A stretch of DNA of 64,000 nucleotides from Pseudomonas sp. MRSN 12121 (GCF_000931465.1 NZ_CP010892.1:1116001-1180000); one strand, 5' to 3'. Shown: positions 16,390-25,651, counted from the first letter of the stretch. The notes: a model not told the origin generated them from the sequence alone. Made by a program: numbers and translations.

Positions 16390-17355
16390 TCAGGCGCGGG
16401 CCTGGACGGTGACCCAATAACGGGTGAAGCGCCGCACTTTCACCGGCAGGCTGATTTCCAGCAGGTCGAGGATCCGCTCGCTGTCGTCCAGTGGATAACT
16501 GCCGGAAATCAGCAGGTCGGCTACCCGCGGGTCACAGTTGAGCTGGCCGCGACGATAGCGGCCCAGTTCGTCGAGGAAATCCGCCAGGCGCATATGGGCA
16601 GCCACCAGCATGCCTTCGCTCCAGGCGCCGCTGCCGGCATCCAGCGGGCGTGGGGGGGCCCAGGCGTTACTGGTGAAATCCACTTGCCGCACCTTTTCCA
16701 CCTGCAGTGGCAGCCCGACATAGTCCCAGGGGGTCAGGCTGACACTGCCCTCGAACACAGCCAGTTGGCTGCGCTGCTTGAACTGGCGCAGGTTCAGCCG
16801 TGCGCCCTGGGCCCGCAGCACGCCTTCGGCGGTGTGGACCCACAGCGCCTGCTGGCGATTGGCGCCGGTCAGCAGGATCTCCCCGGCCAGCAGGCGGATC
16901 AGCCGCTGCTGGCCGTCGAAACGCACATCCACCGCGCTGTCGGTATTGAGCTGCAACTGGCTGCCGTCCTCCAGTTGCAGGGTGCGCCGCTGGCCCACCG
17001 GGCTGCGGTAGTCGGCCATCAGCGGCGGCAGGGGATTGTGTTCGCGCAGGCCCCAGGCCGCGGCGGAACCGGCGCCGAGGATCAGCAGCAGCTTCAGCGC
17101 CTGGCGCCGGCCGGAGGACTTCGGCGCATTGAGCGCGGCGTGGGCCAGCGGCGAAGACAGGCCGCGCAGGCGCTGGTTGACCCGCTGGATATGCTCCCAG
17201 GCCCGTTGATGTTCGCTGTGGGCGTCGTGCCATTGTTGCCAGGCCCGTTGCTGGCGCGGGCTGAGCGGGCCGGCCTGCATTTCGAGCAGCCAGTGCACCG
17301 CCTGGTCGGCCACCTGGGCGCCGATTTCCGGCGGACCGGGGAGGTTGGGCTGCAT
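16390..17355 (-). CDS. fecR: FecR-family anti-sigma/transducer protein
   Basis: A 321-residue inner-membrane protein relaying the FecA signal to FecI. The N-terminal DUF4880 region has QAVHWLLEMQAGPLSPRQQRAW-type spacing (about 15-45) with the typical tryptophans, then HSEHQRAWEHIQRV. A single membrane helix lies near 90-105 (LKLLLILGAGSAAAWGL). The periplasmic FecR domain follows (VGQRRTLQLEDGSQLQLNTDSAVDV as a landmark) and a C-terminal STN-like part. The ATG at 17355 lies eight bases past the fecI stop, so the two are cotranscribed. The longer open frame upstream is the out-of-frame fecI sequence and was rejected. Confidence 0.88.
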   Translation of the reverse strand: MQPNLPGPPEIGAQVADQAVHWLLEMQAGPLSPRQQRAWQQWHDAHSEHQRAWEHIQRVNQRLRGLSSPLAHAALNAPKSSGRRQALKLLLILGAGSAAAWGLREHNPLPPLMADYRSPVGQRRTLQLEDGSQLQLNTDSAVDVRFDGQQRLIRLLAGEILLTGANRQQALWVHTAEGVLRAQGARLNLRQFKQRSQLAVFEGSVSLTPWDYVGLPLQVEKVRQVDFTSNAWAPPRPLDAGSGAWSEGMLVAAHMRLADFLDELGRYRRGQLNCDPRVADLLISGSYPLDDSERILDLLEISLPVKVRRFTRYWVTVQARA

Positions 17356-17363
17356 AGCGGGGC

Positions 17364-17852
17364 TCACCGGGCGAAATAGCAGCGCAGGGCTGCCTTGTGC
17401 AGGTGGCGCTTGACCGTGGCCAGGGAGATGCCCAGTTCGCGGGCGATCTCGGCCTGCTTCAAACCGTCGACCTGGGCCAGCAGGAACGCGCGCTTCACCT
17501 GGGGCGGCAGACCGTCGAGCAGTTGGTCGAGCTCCAGCAGGGTCTGCAGGATGATTGCCTTTTCCTCTTCGGACGGCGCCAGCATTTCCGGCATCTGCGC
17601 CAGCGTTTCGAGGTAGGCCCGCTCCAGGTCCTGGCGCCGGTAGTGGTTGCACAGCAGCCGCTTGGCGATGGTGGTGAGGAACGCTCGGGGCTCGACGATC
17701 GGCGACGTTTGCCGTGCGCCGAGCACGCGGATGAAGGTGTCCTGGGCCAGGTCGGCGGCGCTGTCGGGGCAGCCGAGCCGACGCCGCAGCCAGGCGTTCA
17801 GCCAACCGTGATGGTCGTGGTAGAGGACTTCGACGGTAGAGGAGTGGGCCAA
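17364..17852 (-). CDS. fecI: FecI-type ECF sigma factor
   Basis: A 162-residue sigma-70 ECF factor directing fecA transcription. Region 2: VEVLYHDHHGWLNAWLRRRLG and AADLAQDTFIRVL; region 4: LPPQVKRAFLLAQVDGLKQ and EIARELGISLATVKRHLHKA. I chose the TTG at 17852 because GGAG lies eight bases upstream and the protein then has the usual FecI length and start (AHSSTVEVLYHDHHG). An ATG at 18005 would add 51 non-homologous residues. A Fur-box-like palindrome lies 35 bp upstream. fecR follows eight bases after the stop. Confidence 0.87.
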   Translation of the reverse strand: MAHSSTVEVLYHDHHGWLNAWLRRRLGCPDSAADLAQDTFIRVLGARQTSPIVEPRAFLTTIAKRLLCNHYRRQDLERAYLETLAQMPEMLAPSEEEKAIILQTLLELDQLLDGLPPQVKRAFLLAQVDGLKQAEIARELGISLATVKRHLHKAALRCYFAR

Positions 17853-17886
17853 GCCGAACGCTCCGGCAACGTGCAGCGGTTTAAGA

Positions 17887-17901
17887 GAACAAGAATTGTT
17901 C
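17887..17901. promoter_or_regulatory. Candidate Fur box upstream of fecI
   Basis: GAACAAGAATTGTTC is a perfect 6-3-6 palindrome in the fecI promoter region. fecI genes are usually Fur-repressed. The match to the 19-bp Fur consensus is only partial. Confidence 0.42.
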
Positions 17902-18095
17902 GCATTGTAGTGGCGAGACGAGGGATTCGGCAATCGGCTCGAATCGACGCAAGATTGCGACCCGACGTCTGGCCCGAAGCGCCGGCGTCGATTGTTCGTT
18001 GACACGGCCCCCCGGCCAATCGTTATCTAGGCGCCCCGCCGCGGCAGCAAGAGGCTGGCCGGCGGGTTCGAGGTCATCAAGGAAAAGTGTTTTTC

Positions 18096-19544
18096 ATGGG
18101 TTCAGCACATCGTTTCTACACCCGCGGGCTGGGATTGTTCCTGGCCCTGTCGCTGGCGGCTTGCGCCAGTCATCCCGGTGCCCGCTACGCCGCCGAGCTG
18201 GAGCAGGTCCTGGCCGACCCGGCGCTCCAGGGCGCCACGGTGTCGCTGACGGTGCGCGATGTCGAGAGCGGCGCGGCCTTGTATCAGCATAACCCCGACA
18301 GCCGGCTGATCCCGGCGTCCAGCCTGAAACTGTTGACCACCGCCGCCGCGCTGGACGTCCTCGGCCCCGACTATCGGTTCGCCACCGAGGTGCTGGGCGA
18401 TGGCGTGCAAGAGGGCGAACGCCTGCACGGCAACCTTTATCTGCGTGGCTCCGGCGATCCGAGCATGCAGGCCGCGGATTACCGCGAACTGGCGGCGGCG
18501 CTGGCGCGCAGTGGCATCCGCCAGGTCAGCGGCGACCTGGTGCTCGACGACACCGCCTTCGACGACCAGCGGCTGGGCGTCGACTGGGCCAGCGACGATG
18601 AAAGCCTGTATTACGCCGCGCAGATCTCCGCCCTCAATATCGCCCCCAACGCTGACTTCGATGCCGGCAGCGTGCTGGTGTCGGTCAGCGCGCCGGCGCT
18701 GCCGGGAGCGCCGCTGGCGGTCAGCGTCAGCCCGGCGAACCGGCTGATGAGCCTGCGCAATCTGGGCCGCGTCGGGACGCAGGACAGCCTGCAGGTCGGT
18801 CGCGAGCACGGCAGCAACCTGCTGCTGGTCAGCGGTGCCTTGCCGCCCGGGCAGTCGCGGCGCAACTGGGTCAGCGTGTGGGAGCCGACGCGCCTGGTGG
18901 CGGACGTGTTCCAGCAAGCGCTGGCCGAGCAGGGCGTGACGCTGCAGGGCCAGGTGCGGATCGGCCAGCCCACGGCGCCGGCGGCGCGGGTCCTGGCCAG
19001 CCATGCATCGATGCCGTTGGCGGGCTTGATCACGCCGCTGCTCAAGCTGTCGAACAACAACATGTCCGAAGTGCTGCTCAAGGCCATGGGGCGCCAGACC
19101 GCCAAGGCCGGCACCGCGGCGGCCGGGGTGGCGGCCATCGACGGCTTCCTGCGGCGTCAGGGCCTGGACCCGCAAGGCTGGGTGCAGGTGGACGGCTCGG
19201 GGTTGTCGCGGCGCAACCAGATTTCCAGCCAGAGCCTCAGCGACCTGTTGCTGGTGGCGCGCAAGCAGCCCTGGTTCGCCACCTGGTACGCGGCGCTGCC
19301 GGTGGCCGGCGATGCCGCGCGCATGACCGGCGGCACCCTGCGTTATCGCCTGCTGGGCACCGCGGCGGTGGACAACCTGCATGCCAAGACCGGGTCGATG
19401 CAGGGCGTGTCGTCGCTGTCGGGCTACCTGAACGCGGCCGACGGCCGGCGGCTGGTGCTGGTGATGCTGTCGAACAACTACCGGGTCGAGGGCGCGCGGA
19501 TCAAGGCCCTGGAGGATCGGGTGGCGCAGGCCTTGATGCAGTAG
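18096..19544 (+). CDS. dacB: D-alanyl-D-alanine carboxypeptidase/endopeptidase (PBP4, S13 family)
   Basis: A penicillin-binding protein of family S13 that trims or cleaves peptidoglycan cross-links. The signal sequence ends in a lipobox-like LSLAACAS, so it may be a lipoprotein, unusual for PBP4. Active-site motifs are complete: SxxK in PASSLKLL (S75, K78), SxN in LSNNNMS, and KTG in HAKTGSM. The long insert between the first two motifs typical of S13 is present (residues about 80-320). Total length is 482 residues. The ATG at 18096 has AAGGA upstream; a GTG three codons earlier is less well placed. It is divergent from fecI and monocistronic. Confidence 0.88.
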   Translation: MGSAHRFYTRGLGLFLALSLAACASHPGARYAAELEQVLADPALQGATVSLTVRDVESGAALYQHNPDSRLIPASSLKLLTTAAALDVLGPDYRFATEVLGDGVQEGERLHGNLYLRGSGDPSMQAADYRELAAALARSGIRQVSGDLVLDDTAFDDQRLGVDWASDDESLYYAAQISALNIAPNADFDAGSVLVSVSAPALPGAPLAVSVSPANRLMSLRNLGRVGTQDSLQVGREHGSNLLLVSGALPPGQSRRNWVSVWEPTRLVADVFQQALAEQGVTLQGQVRIGQPTAPAARVLASHASMPLAGLITPLLKLSNNNMSEVLLKAMGRQTAKAGTAAAGVAAIDGFLRRQGLDPQGWVQVDGSGLSRRNQISSQSLSDLLLVARKQPWFATWYAALPVAGDAARMTGGTLRYRLLGTAAVDNLHAKTGSMQGVSSLSGYLNAADGRRLVLVMLSNNYRVEGARIKALEDRVAQALMQ

Positions 19545-19571
19545 GGCTGGGGATCGGGGTTGCCTGATAGA

Positions 19572-19603
19572 CCGCTATCGCGAGCAAGCTTCGCTCCTAC
19601 AGG
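19572..19603. repeat. Single REP arm
   Basis: CGAGCAAGCTTCGCTCCTAC: one arm of the class I REP family between dacB and the AraC-type gene, convergent. Confidence 0.75.
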
Positions 19604-19620
19604 TGGCGCGACGCGGTGTA

Positions 19621-20496
19621 TCAGCCGAGAAATGCCTGGCGATAGTCCCCGGGCGTGCCGCCCACGGCCTGGCGGAAGCGGTTGGTGAAATGGCTGGCGC
19701 TGGAGAAACCGCAGGCCAGGGCGATGTCGCCCAGGGGCAGGCGGCTGTTGCGCAGCAGGTCGCGGGCATGGCCCAGGCGGCGGGCCAGCAGGTATTGGTG
19801 GGGCGGCAGGCCGAAACTTTCGCGGAACATCCGCGCGAAGTGGTATTCCGACAGGGCGCAGCGCGCGGCCAGTTGCCCGAGGGTGATCGGCTCGGCCAGC
19901 CGGCTGTCGATGTACTCCACCAGTTGCCGGCGCTGATGCGCCGCCAATCCGCCCTTGAGGCGCAGGCCCTGGCGCTGGCCGACCTGGGTCAGCAGGGCAT
20001 GGCCGAGCATTTCGTGGGCCAGGCTGCTGGTCAGCAGGCGCTCGCCGGGCTCGTCCCAGTTCAGCTGGATCAGCTGGCGAAAGCGCCGGGCCTGCTGCGG
20101 GTCGTCGAGGAAGGTGGTTTCCTGCAATTGCAGCGTGCGGGGTTCGCGGTCCAGCAGGGTCACGCAGCCCAGGGCGAACTGTTGTGGGCTGAAATACAGG
20201 TGGGCCAGGCGGATCTCGCCATTGATCACCCAGGCCGAGCGGTGCTCGGCGGGTAGCACGCACAGCTTGTCCGGGCCGCCCTTGGTCCCCGGCTGGCCAC
20301 GGCGAAAGGTACCGGTGCCGCCGGCGATGTAGCACGACAGGGTGTGATGGCTCGGCGCTTCGTAGTCCTGGGCGTCGTGATGATTGCTCCACAAGGCCGC
20401 GGCCAGGCCGTCACCGAGCTCGGCACTGTGCTCCAGGCGAGCATTGGGCGAGCGGTTCAGGGCTTGAAAGACTTGCAGGGTTTCCAGTGCGGGCAT
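19621..20496 (-). CDS. AraC-family transcriptional regulator
   Basis: A 291-residue regulator. N-terminal cupin-like sensing domain at about 1-170 (SCYIAGGTGTFRRG, VINGEIRLAHLYFSPQQF). C-terminal double helix-turn-helix at about 190-291 (ITLGQLAARCALSEYHFARMFRESFGLPPHQYLLARRL as a landmark, and DIALACGFSSASHFTNRFRQ). It is divergent from a DMT exporter (171 bp gap), which is the best guess for its target; the ligand is unknown. The open frame extends far upstream of this ATG only because it is antisense to the transporter. Confidence 0.85.
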   Translation of the reverse strand: MPALETLQVFQALNRSPNARLEHSAELGDGLAAALWSNHHDAQDYEAPSHHTLSCYIAGGTGTFRRGQPGTKGGPDKLCVLPAEHRSAWVINGEIRLAHLYFSPQQFALGCVTLLDREPRTLQLQETTFLDDPQQARRFRQLIQLNWDEPGERLLTSSLAHEMLGHALLTQVGQRQGLRLKGGLAAHQRRQLVEYIDSRLAEPITLGQLAARCALSEYHFARMFRESFGLPPHQYLLARRLGHARDLLRNSRLPLGDIALACGFSSASHFTNRFRQAVGGTPGDYRQAFLG

Positions 20497-20667
20497 GGGC
20501 TTGCTTCGATCGGGGCGGCACGGAGCGGGCGACGGCGCCCATGTTGCGCATCCTACTCCGTAGCGCTTCGGCTGCCAGCCCGGCAGCCGACAAAAGCGCA
20601 AGTTTATGCAAGCGCCCAAGGGCGTCATGGCCTGAGACTGGGTTGCCCTGCACAGGAGTCCCGCGCC

Positions 20668-21567
20668 ATGAACCTCTCGCTTTATCTGCTCACCGTCCTG
20701 ATCTGGGGCACCACCTGGATCGCCCTCAAGTGGCAACTGGGGGTGGTGGCGATTCCGGTGTCCATCGTCTATCGCTTCGCCCTGGCGGCCCTGGTGCTGT
20801 TCGTCATCCTGCTGCTCAGCCGCCGGCTGCAAGCGATGAACCGGCGCGGCCACCTGATCTGCCTGGCCCAGGGGTTGTGCCTGTTCTGTGTCAACTTCCT
20901 GTGTTTCCTGCACGCCAGCCAGTGGGTGGCCAGCGGCCTGGTGGCGGTGGTGTTCTCTACGGCGACGCTGTGGAACGCGCTGAATGCGCGGCTGTTCTTC
21001 GCCCAGAAAATCGCCCGCAACGTGGTGCTGGGCGGCGCCTTGGGCCTGGTGGGGCTGGGCCTGCTGTTCTGGCCGGAGCTGGTGGGGCATGGCGCCAGCC
21101 CGCAAACCCTGCTCGGCCTGGGGCTGGCGCTGCTGGGCACGCTGTGTTTCTCGGCGGGCAACATGCTCTCCAGCCTGCAGCAGAAAGCCGGCCTCAAGCC
21201 GCTGACCACCAACGCCTGGGGCATGGCCTATGGCGCGGCGATGCTTGCCGGGTACTGCCTGGTCAAGGGCATCCCGTTCGATATGGAGTGGAACGCGCGG
21301 TACATCGGCTCGTTGCTGTACCTGGTGATTCCGGGGTCGGTGATCGGCTTCACCGCCTACCTGACCCTGGTCGGGCGCATGGGGCCGGAGCGCGCGGCGT
21401 ATTGCACGGTGCTGTTCCCGGTGGTGGCGCTGAACGTCTCGGCGTTCGCCGAAGGCTACCAATGGACCGCGCCGGCTTTGGCCGGGCTGGTGCTGGTGAT
21501 GCTGGGCAATGTGCTGGTGTTCCGTAAACCCAAGCCGGTGGCGGTGCGCGATCCCCGGCTGGCCTGA
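20668..21567 (+). CDS. EamA/DMT-family transporter
   Basis: A 299-residue inner-membrane protein with ten predicted helices in two EamA repeats (LYLLTVLIWGTTWIALKW at the start; LLGLGLALLGTLCFSAGNML opening the second half). Members export amino acids or other metabolites. The substrate cannot be read from sequence. It is divergent from the AraC-family gene, which probably controls it. CAGGAG lies nine bases before the ATG. Confidence 0.85.
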   Translation: MNLSLYLLTVLIWGTTWIALKWQLGVVAIPVSIVYRFALAALVLFVILLLSRRLQAMNRRGHLICLAQGLCLFCVNFLCFLHASQWVASGLVAVVFSTATLWNALNARLFFAQKIARNVVLGGALGLVGLGLLFWPELVGHGASPQTLLGLGLALLGTLCFSAGNMLSSLQQKAGLKPLTTNAWGMAYGAAMLAGYCLVKGIPFDMEWNARYIGSLLYLVIPGSVIGFTAYLTLVGRMGPERAAYCTVLFPVVALNVSAFAEGYQWTAPALAGLVLVMLGNVLVFRKPKPVAVRDPRLA

Positions 21568-21605
21568 GGGGGCGGCGTCGCCGGGGTTACGACGGCTGCG
21601 CCGCC

Positions 21606-21642
21606 GATCGCAGCCTCGCTGGCGCTCGGCAGCGGCTACAGG
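21606..21642. repeat. Single arm of the class II REP
   Basis: GATCGCAGCCTCGCTGGCGC then CGGCAGCGGCTACAGG: same as one arm of the longer elements at 38181, 43569 and 49546. Confidence 0.78.
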
Positions 21643-21652
21643 TGGCGCGCTT

Positions 21653-21733
21653 CTGTAGGAGCGAGGCTTGCCCGCGATGGCGTCCGGCCTGATTCACTGC
21701 GGGCAAGTCGGATCGCCGCCCGCTCGCTCCTAC
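21653..21733. repeat. REPIN, class I with variant arm
   Basis: Standard arm CTGTAGGAGCGAGGCTTGCC followed by the variant arm GGGCAAGTCGGATCGCCGCC. It separates the convergent DMT and dehydrogenase genes. Confidence 0.85.
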
Positions 21734-21744
21734 CGTCAGTGGGT

Positions 21745-22719
21745 TTAGCCTTTCCACACCTGCGGGTTGACCAGGTCCTGCGGGCGTTGGCCGAGCAGGG
21801 CGCTGCGCAGGTTGTCCAGGGCGCGGTTGGCCATGGCGTCGCGGGTTTCATGGGTGGCCGAGCCGATATGCGGCAGGGTCACGGCGTTTTTCAGCTGGAA
21901 CAGCGGCGACTCGGCTAGGGGTTCCTTCTCGTAGACATCCAGCCCGGCGCCGAGAATCGTGCCGTTTTGCAGGGCCTCGATCAGCGCCGGTTCGTCCACC
22001 ACCGGGCCACGGGAAATATTCACCAGGATCGCGCCCGGTTTCATCAGCTGCAGCTCGCGCTGGCTGATCAGGTGGCGGGTCTTGTCGCTGAGCGGCACCA
22101 CCAGGCAGACGAAATCCGCTTCGGCCAGCAACTGGTCGAGGCTGCGGTATTGCGCGCCCAGCTCCTGTTCCAGCGCCGGCTTGCGGCTGTTGCCGCTGTA
22201 GATCACCGGCATGTTGAACCCCAGGCGGCCCCGGCGGGCAATGGCCGCGCCGATGTTGCCCATGCCGACTATCCCCAGGGTCTTGCCATGCACGTCGCAA
22301 CCGAACAGCGCCGGGCCGACGCTGGCCTGCCATTGCCCGGCCTTGGTCCAGGCGTCCAGTTCGGCGACGCGCCGGGCGCTGCTCATCAGCAGGGCGAACG
22401 CCAGGTCGGCGGTGCTTTCGGTGAGCACGTCCGGGGTGTTGGTGAGCATGATCCCGCGTTCGTTGAAATAGCCCAGGTCGTAGTTGTCGTAGCCCACCGA
22501 GACGCTGGACACCACCTCCAGCCGGCTGGCGTTCTCCAGTTGCGCACGTCCCAGCTTGCGGCCGACGCCGATCAGGCCGTGGGCCTGGGGCAGGGCTTCG
22601 TTGAACTGCGCGGCAATGTCGCCCTGCTTGGGATTGGGCACTATCACCTCGAAGTCCTGGCGCAGGCGCTCGATCATCGGCGGGGTGATGCGGCTGAAGG
22701 CAAGTACGGTCTTTTTCAT
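21745..22719 (-). CDS. D-isomer-specific 2-hydroxyacid dehydrogenase (glyoxylate/2-ketogluconate reductase type)
   Basis: A 324-residue NAD(P)H-dependent reductase. The nucleotide-binding motif GIVGMGNIGAAIARRG is at about 150-165. The catalytic set is seen as NISRGPVVDEPALIEAL (Arg), LDVYEKEPL (Glu) and LPHIGSATHETR (His). VSVGYDNYDLGYFNERGIMLTNTPDVLT is the family landmark. It resembles GhrB/TkrA, which reduce glyoxylate, hydroxypyruvate or 2-ketogluconate; the exact substrate is not decided by sequence. Monocistronic. Confidence 0.88.
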   Translation of the reverse strand: MKKTVLAFSRITPPMIERLRQDFEVIVPNPKQGDIAAQFNEALPQAHGLIGVGRKLGRAQLENASRLEVVSSVSVGYDNYDLGYFNERGIMLTNTPDVLTESTADLAFALLMSSARRVAELDAWTKAGQWQASVGPALFGCDVHGKTLGIVGMGNIGAAIARRGRLGFNMPVIYSGNSRKPALEQELGAQYRSLDQLLAEADFVCLVVPLSDKTRHLISQRELQLMKPGAILVNISRGPVVDEPALIEALQNGTILGAGLDVYEKEPLAESPLFQLKNAVTLPHIGSATHETRDAMANRALDNLRSALLGQRPQDLVNPQVWKG

Positions 22720-22780
22720 CGCGGGAAGGCTCGTCGGGCGGAAAGAATGCCAAGCAAGCTAACATTCCCGCCGGGCTTTT

Positions 22781-22810
22781 TGTAGCCGCCGCCACAGGCT
22801 GCGATCGGCC
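22781..22810. repeat. Degenerate single class II REP arm
   Basis: TGTAGCCGCCGCCACAGGCT then GCGATCGG, in the gap between the dehydrogenase (divergent start) and the LysR gene end. Confidence 0.6.
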
Positions 22811-22877
22811 GATATCGCCGCAGCAGAAGGCCCTTGGGACCTTCGCGGACGGCGGCAGGGGTGTTGTGGGCAGGAGC

Positions 22878-23846
22878 TCAGTTGGTCAGGCGCAGGCCAT
22901 TGAAGCCGCCGCTCAACTCGTAGGCGGTCAGTTCCGCCTGATGGGCGGCGAGAATTTCCGGCAGGGTGCTGCGCAGGTACTCGACCCAGGTCTTGATCTT
23001 GGCATCCAGGTACTGGCGCGACGGGTAGATGGCGTACAGGTTCAGCTCCTGGGAGCGGTACTTGGGCATCACCCGCACCAGGGTGCCGTTGCGCAGGCCT
23101 TCAATGGCCGCGTACACCGGCAGCACGCCCAGGCCCATGCCGCTGGTGATCGCGGTTTTCAGCGCGTCGGCGGAGTTCACCAGCAGCGGCGCGCCGTGGA
23201 TCGTGACGCCCTCCTGGCCTTCCGGACCGTCGAACAGCCACTTGTCCAGGGCGATGACCGGGCTCACCAGGCGCAGGCAGGCATGGTTCGGCAGGTCGGC
23301 GGGCTTGCTCGGGCAGCCGTTGGCTTTCACATAGGCCGGCGAAGCGCAGACGATGCTGTAGGTGATGCCCAGGCGCTGGGACACGAACCCCGAGTCCGGC
23401 AGCTCGCTGGCCAGCACGATGGACACGTCGTAGCCCTCGTCCAGCAGGTCCGGCACGCGGTTGGCCAGGGTCAGGTCGAAGGTCACGTCCGGGTGCGACT
23501 TGCGGTAGCGGGCGATGGCATCGATCACGTAGTGCTGGCCGATCCCGGTCATGGTGTGCACTTTCAGCTGCCCGGCGGGGCGGGCGTGGGCGTCGCTGGC
23601 CTCGGCCTCGGCTTCCTCGACGTAGGCCAGGATCTGCTCGCAACGCAGCAGGTAGCGCTTGCCGGCTTCGGTCAGCGCGATGCGGCGGGTGGTGCGGTTG
23701 AGCAAGCGGGTTTGCAGATGGGCCTCCAGGTTGGAGACCGCGCGCGAAACGTTGGCCGTGGTGGTGTCGAGCTGGACAGCGGCGGCGGTGAAGCTGCCGG
23801 CTTCGGCGACACAGCTGAAGGCACGCATGTTTTGCAGAGTGTCCAT
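22878..23846 (-). CDS. LysR-family regulator (AaeR-like position)
   Basis: A 322-residue transcription factor: helix-turn-helix at about 16-60 (GSFTAAAVQLDTTTANVSRAVSNLE as landmark, RLLNRTTRRIALTEAGKRYL) and a LysR substrate-binding domain to the end (LKVHTMTGIGQHYVIDAIARY). It is divergent from an Aae-like efflux operon (265 bp between starts), as AaeR is from aaeXAB in E. coli, so it probably activates that operon in response to an aromatic acid (inference). Subgroup CrgA/DmlR-like by overall pattern. Confidence 0.82.
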   Translation of the reverse strand: MDTLQNMRAFSCVAEAGSFTAAAVQLDTTTANVSRAVSNLEAHLQTRLLNRTTRRIALTEAGKRYLLRCEQILAYVEEAEAEASDAHARPAGQLKVHTMTGIGQHYVIDAIARYRKSHPDVTFDLTLANRVPDLLDEGYDVSIVLASELPDSGFVSQRLGITYSIVCASPAYVKANGCPSKPADLPNHACLRLVSPVIALDKWLFDGPEGQEGVTIHGAPLLVNSADALKTAITSGMGLGVLPVYAAIEGLRNGTLVRVMPKYRSQELNLYAIYPSRQYLDAKIKTWVEYLRSTLPEILAAHQAELTAYELSGGFNGLRLTN

Positions 23847-24046
23847 GAGGTGCTCTCTGGGGAGGTGGCAAATTGTGACATGAAGTAACAGATTGTTGGC
23901 TATTCCACCAAGGGATTATCGCGCTAACGGTAATAAAGATTCACAGGAATCCCAGCTTATCGCCGTCAAGGCCGCCGCCTAGAATTGCGCCGATCCTGCA
24001 GGAACCTGCTTTCTGGCGATCCGCGCAATGCGGTGTGCCAGTGACG

Positions 24047-24077
24047 CCGCTTCGCGAGCGAGCTCGCTCCTGCAGGG
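24047..24077. repeat. Degenerate single REP arm in the efflux promoter region
   Basis: CGCGAGCGAGCTCGCTCCTGC resembles the class I REP arm and lies 35 bp before the GTG of the outer membrane factor gene. Confidence 0.5.
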
Positions 24078-24111
24078 ACCCGCCTTCTCCCTTTTTCAGG
24101 AATTCGCAGCA

Positions 24112-25623
24112 GTGCCGCGTCGCATCAGCAGAGAGCTGAAGACTCTCAGTGTTTGGGCTTTATCGTTAGCTATCAGCGGCTGCATCGGAACCGGGGGCAT
24201 TGCCCCGCAAGGCAAGGCATTACCGGCCAACACCCTGGCCACCGACGAGGCTATCCAGAGCGCCGCGCGCGAGGCCCGCTGGCCTGCCGCCCAATGGTGG
24301 CGGGCCTATGGCGATGCCCAGCTGGACCGGTGGGTCGAGTCGGCCGTGCAGGGCAGCCCGAGCATGGCCATGGCCGCCGCCCGGGTGCGCCAGGCGCGGG
24401 CCATGGCCGGGATCGCCGAGTCGGCGGAGTCGTTGCAGATCAAGGGCGATGCCACCCTCAAGCGGCACAACTGGCCCACCGATCAGTTCTATGGCCCGGG
24501 CGAGCTGGCCAACAGCACCACCTGGGACAACAACGCCGCGCTCGGCTTCAGCTACGCCCTCGACCTCTGGGGCCGGGAAAGCAACGCCACTGAGCGCGCC
24601 GTGGACCTGGCGCACATGAGCGCCGCCGAGGCGCGCCAGGCCCAGCTGGAACTGCAGAACAACGTGGTGCGTGCCTATATCCAGTTGTCGTTGCAATACG
24701 CCCAGCGCGACATAGTCCTCGCGACCCTGAAGCAACAGGAACAGATCCTCGAACTGGCGCAAAAGCGCCTGGCCGGCGGCATCGGCACCCATTTCGAGGT
24801 CAGCCAGGCGCAGACCCCGCTGCCGGAAACCCATCGCCAGCTGGACGCCCTGGACGAAGAGATCGCCCTGGGCCGCAACCAGCTCGCCGCCCTGGCCGGT
24901 AAAGGCCCGGGGGCGGGCGCGCAATTGCAGCGCCCGAGCCTGTCTCTGGCCGCGCCGCTGAAACTGCCGTCGGCGCTGCCCGCCGAGCTGCTCGGCCAGC
25001 GCCCGGACGTGGTCGCCAGCCGCTGGCAGGTGGCGGCGCAGGCGCGCGGCATCGACGTCGCCCACGCCGGCTTCTACCCCAACGTCGACCTGGTGGGCAG
25101 CCTCGGTTACATGGCCACCGGCGGCGGGGCGCTGGAGTTCCTCACCGGCAAGAAGCTCAACTACAACGTCGGCCCGGCCATCTCCTTGCCGATCTTCGAC
25201 GGCGGCCGCCTGCGCGCCGAGCTGGGCGAGGCCGCGGCGGGCTATGACATCGCCGTGGCGCACTACAACCAGACCCTGGTCAATGCCCTGAAGAACATCT
25301 CCGACCAGTTGATCCGCCGCGAGTCCATGGACAAGCAGGCCGAGTTCGCCGCCGAGTCGGTGGCCTCGGCGCAGCAGACCTACGACATCGCCATGGTCGC
25401 CTTCCAGCGCGGCCTGACCGACTACCTCAATGTGCTCAACGCCCAGGGCATGCTGTTCCGCCAGCAGCAGATCCAGCAGCAGGTCCAGGCCGCGCGCCTG
25501 AGCGCCCATGCCGAACTGGTGACGGCCCTGGGCGGTGGCCTGGAGGCGGGAAGCGATGCGCCCGAGGACAGCCGGACCGTGCCGGCCAAGACCCCGGCCG
25601 TACTCGCGGTCTTCGATCACTGA
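24112..25623 (+). CDS. Outer membrane efflux factor (NodT/OprM-type lipoprotein)
   Basis: A TolC-type outer-membrane channel of 503 residues. The GTG start at 24112 gives a lipoprotein signal with cleavage at LAISGC. Two OEP repeats follow: WWRAYGDAQLDRWVESAV, TWDNNAALGFSYALDLWGRE, and AGFYPNVDLVGSLGYMATGG then TYDIAMVAFQRGLTDYLNVL. No ATG is placed as well; an upstream frame to 24028 includes REP sequence and was rejected. It is the first gene of a four-gene efflux operon (28 bp to the next ATG). The C-terminal 25 residues are low complexity. Confidence 0.87.
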   Translation: MPRRISRELKTLSVWALSLAISGCIGTGGIAPQGKALPANTLATDEAIQSAAREARWPAAQWWRAYGDAQLDRWVESAVQGSPSMAMAAARVRQARAMAGIAESAESLQIKGDATLKRHNWPTDQFYGPGELANSTTWDNNAALGFSYALDLWGRESNATERAVDLAHMSAAEARQAQLELQNNVVRAYIQLSLQYAQRDIVLATLKQQEQILELAQKRLAGGIGTHFEVSQAQTPLPETHRQLDALDEEIALGRNQLAALAGKGPGAGAQLQRPSLSLAAPLKLPSALPAELLGQRPDVVASRWQVAAQARGIDVAHAGFYPNVDLVGSLGYMATGGGALEFLTGKKLNYNVGPAISLPIFDGGRLRAELGEAAAGYDIAVAHYNQTLVNALKNISDQLIRRESMDKQAEFAAESVASAQQTYDIAMVAFQRGLTDYLNVLNAQGMLFRQQQIQQQVQAARLSAHAELVTALGGGLEAGSDAPEDSRTVPAKTPAVLAVFDH

Positions 25624-25651
25624 TTAAAAAACGCTCATCAAGAAGGTTGTC

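Noticed and set aside
17364..18005. Longer FecI beginning at ATG 18005
   Set aside because: The extra 51 residues are not sigma-like and include the Fur-like palindrome; TTG at 17852 has a proper ribosome site.
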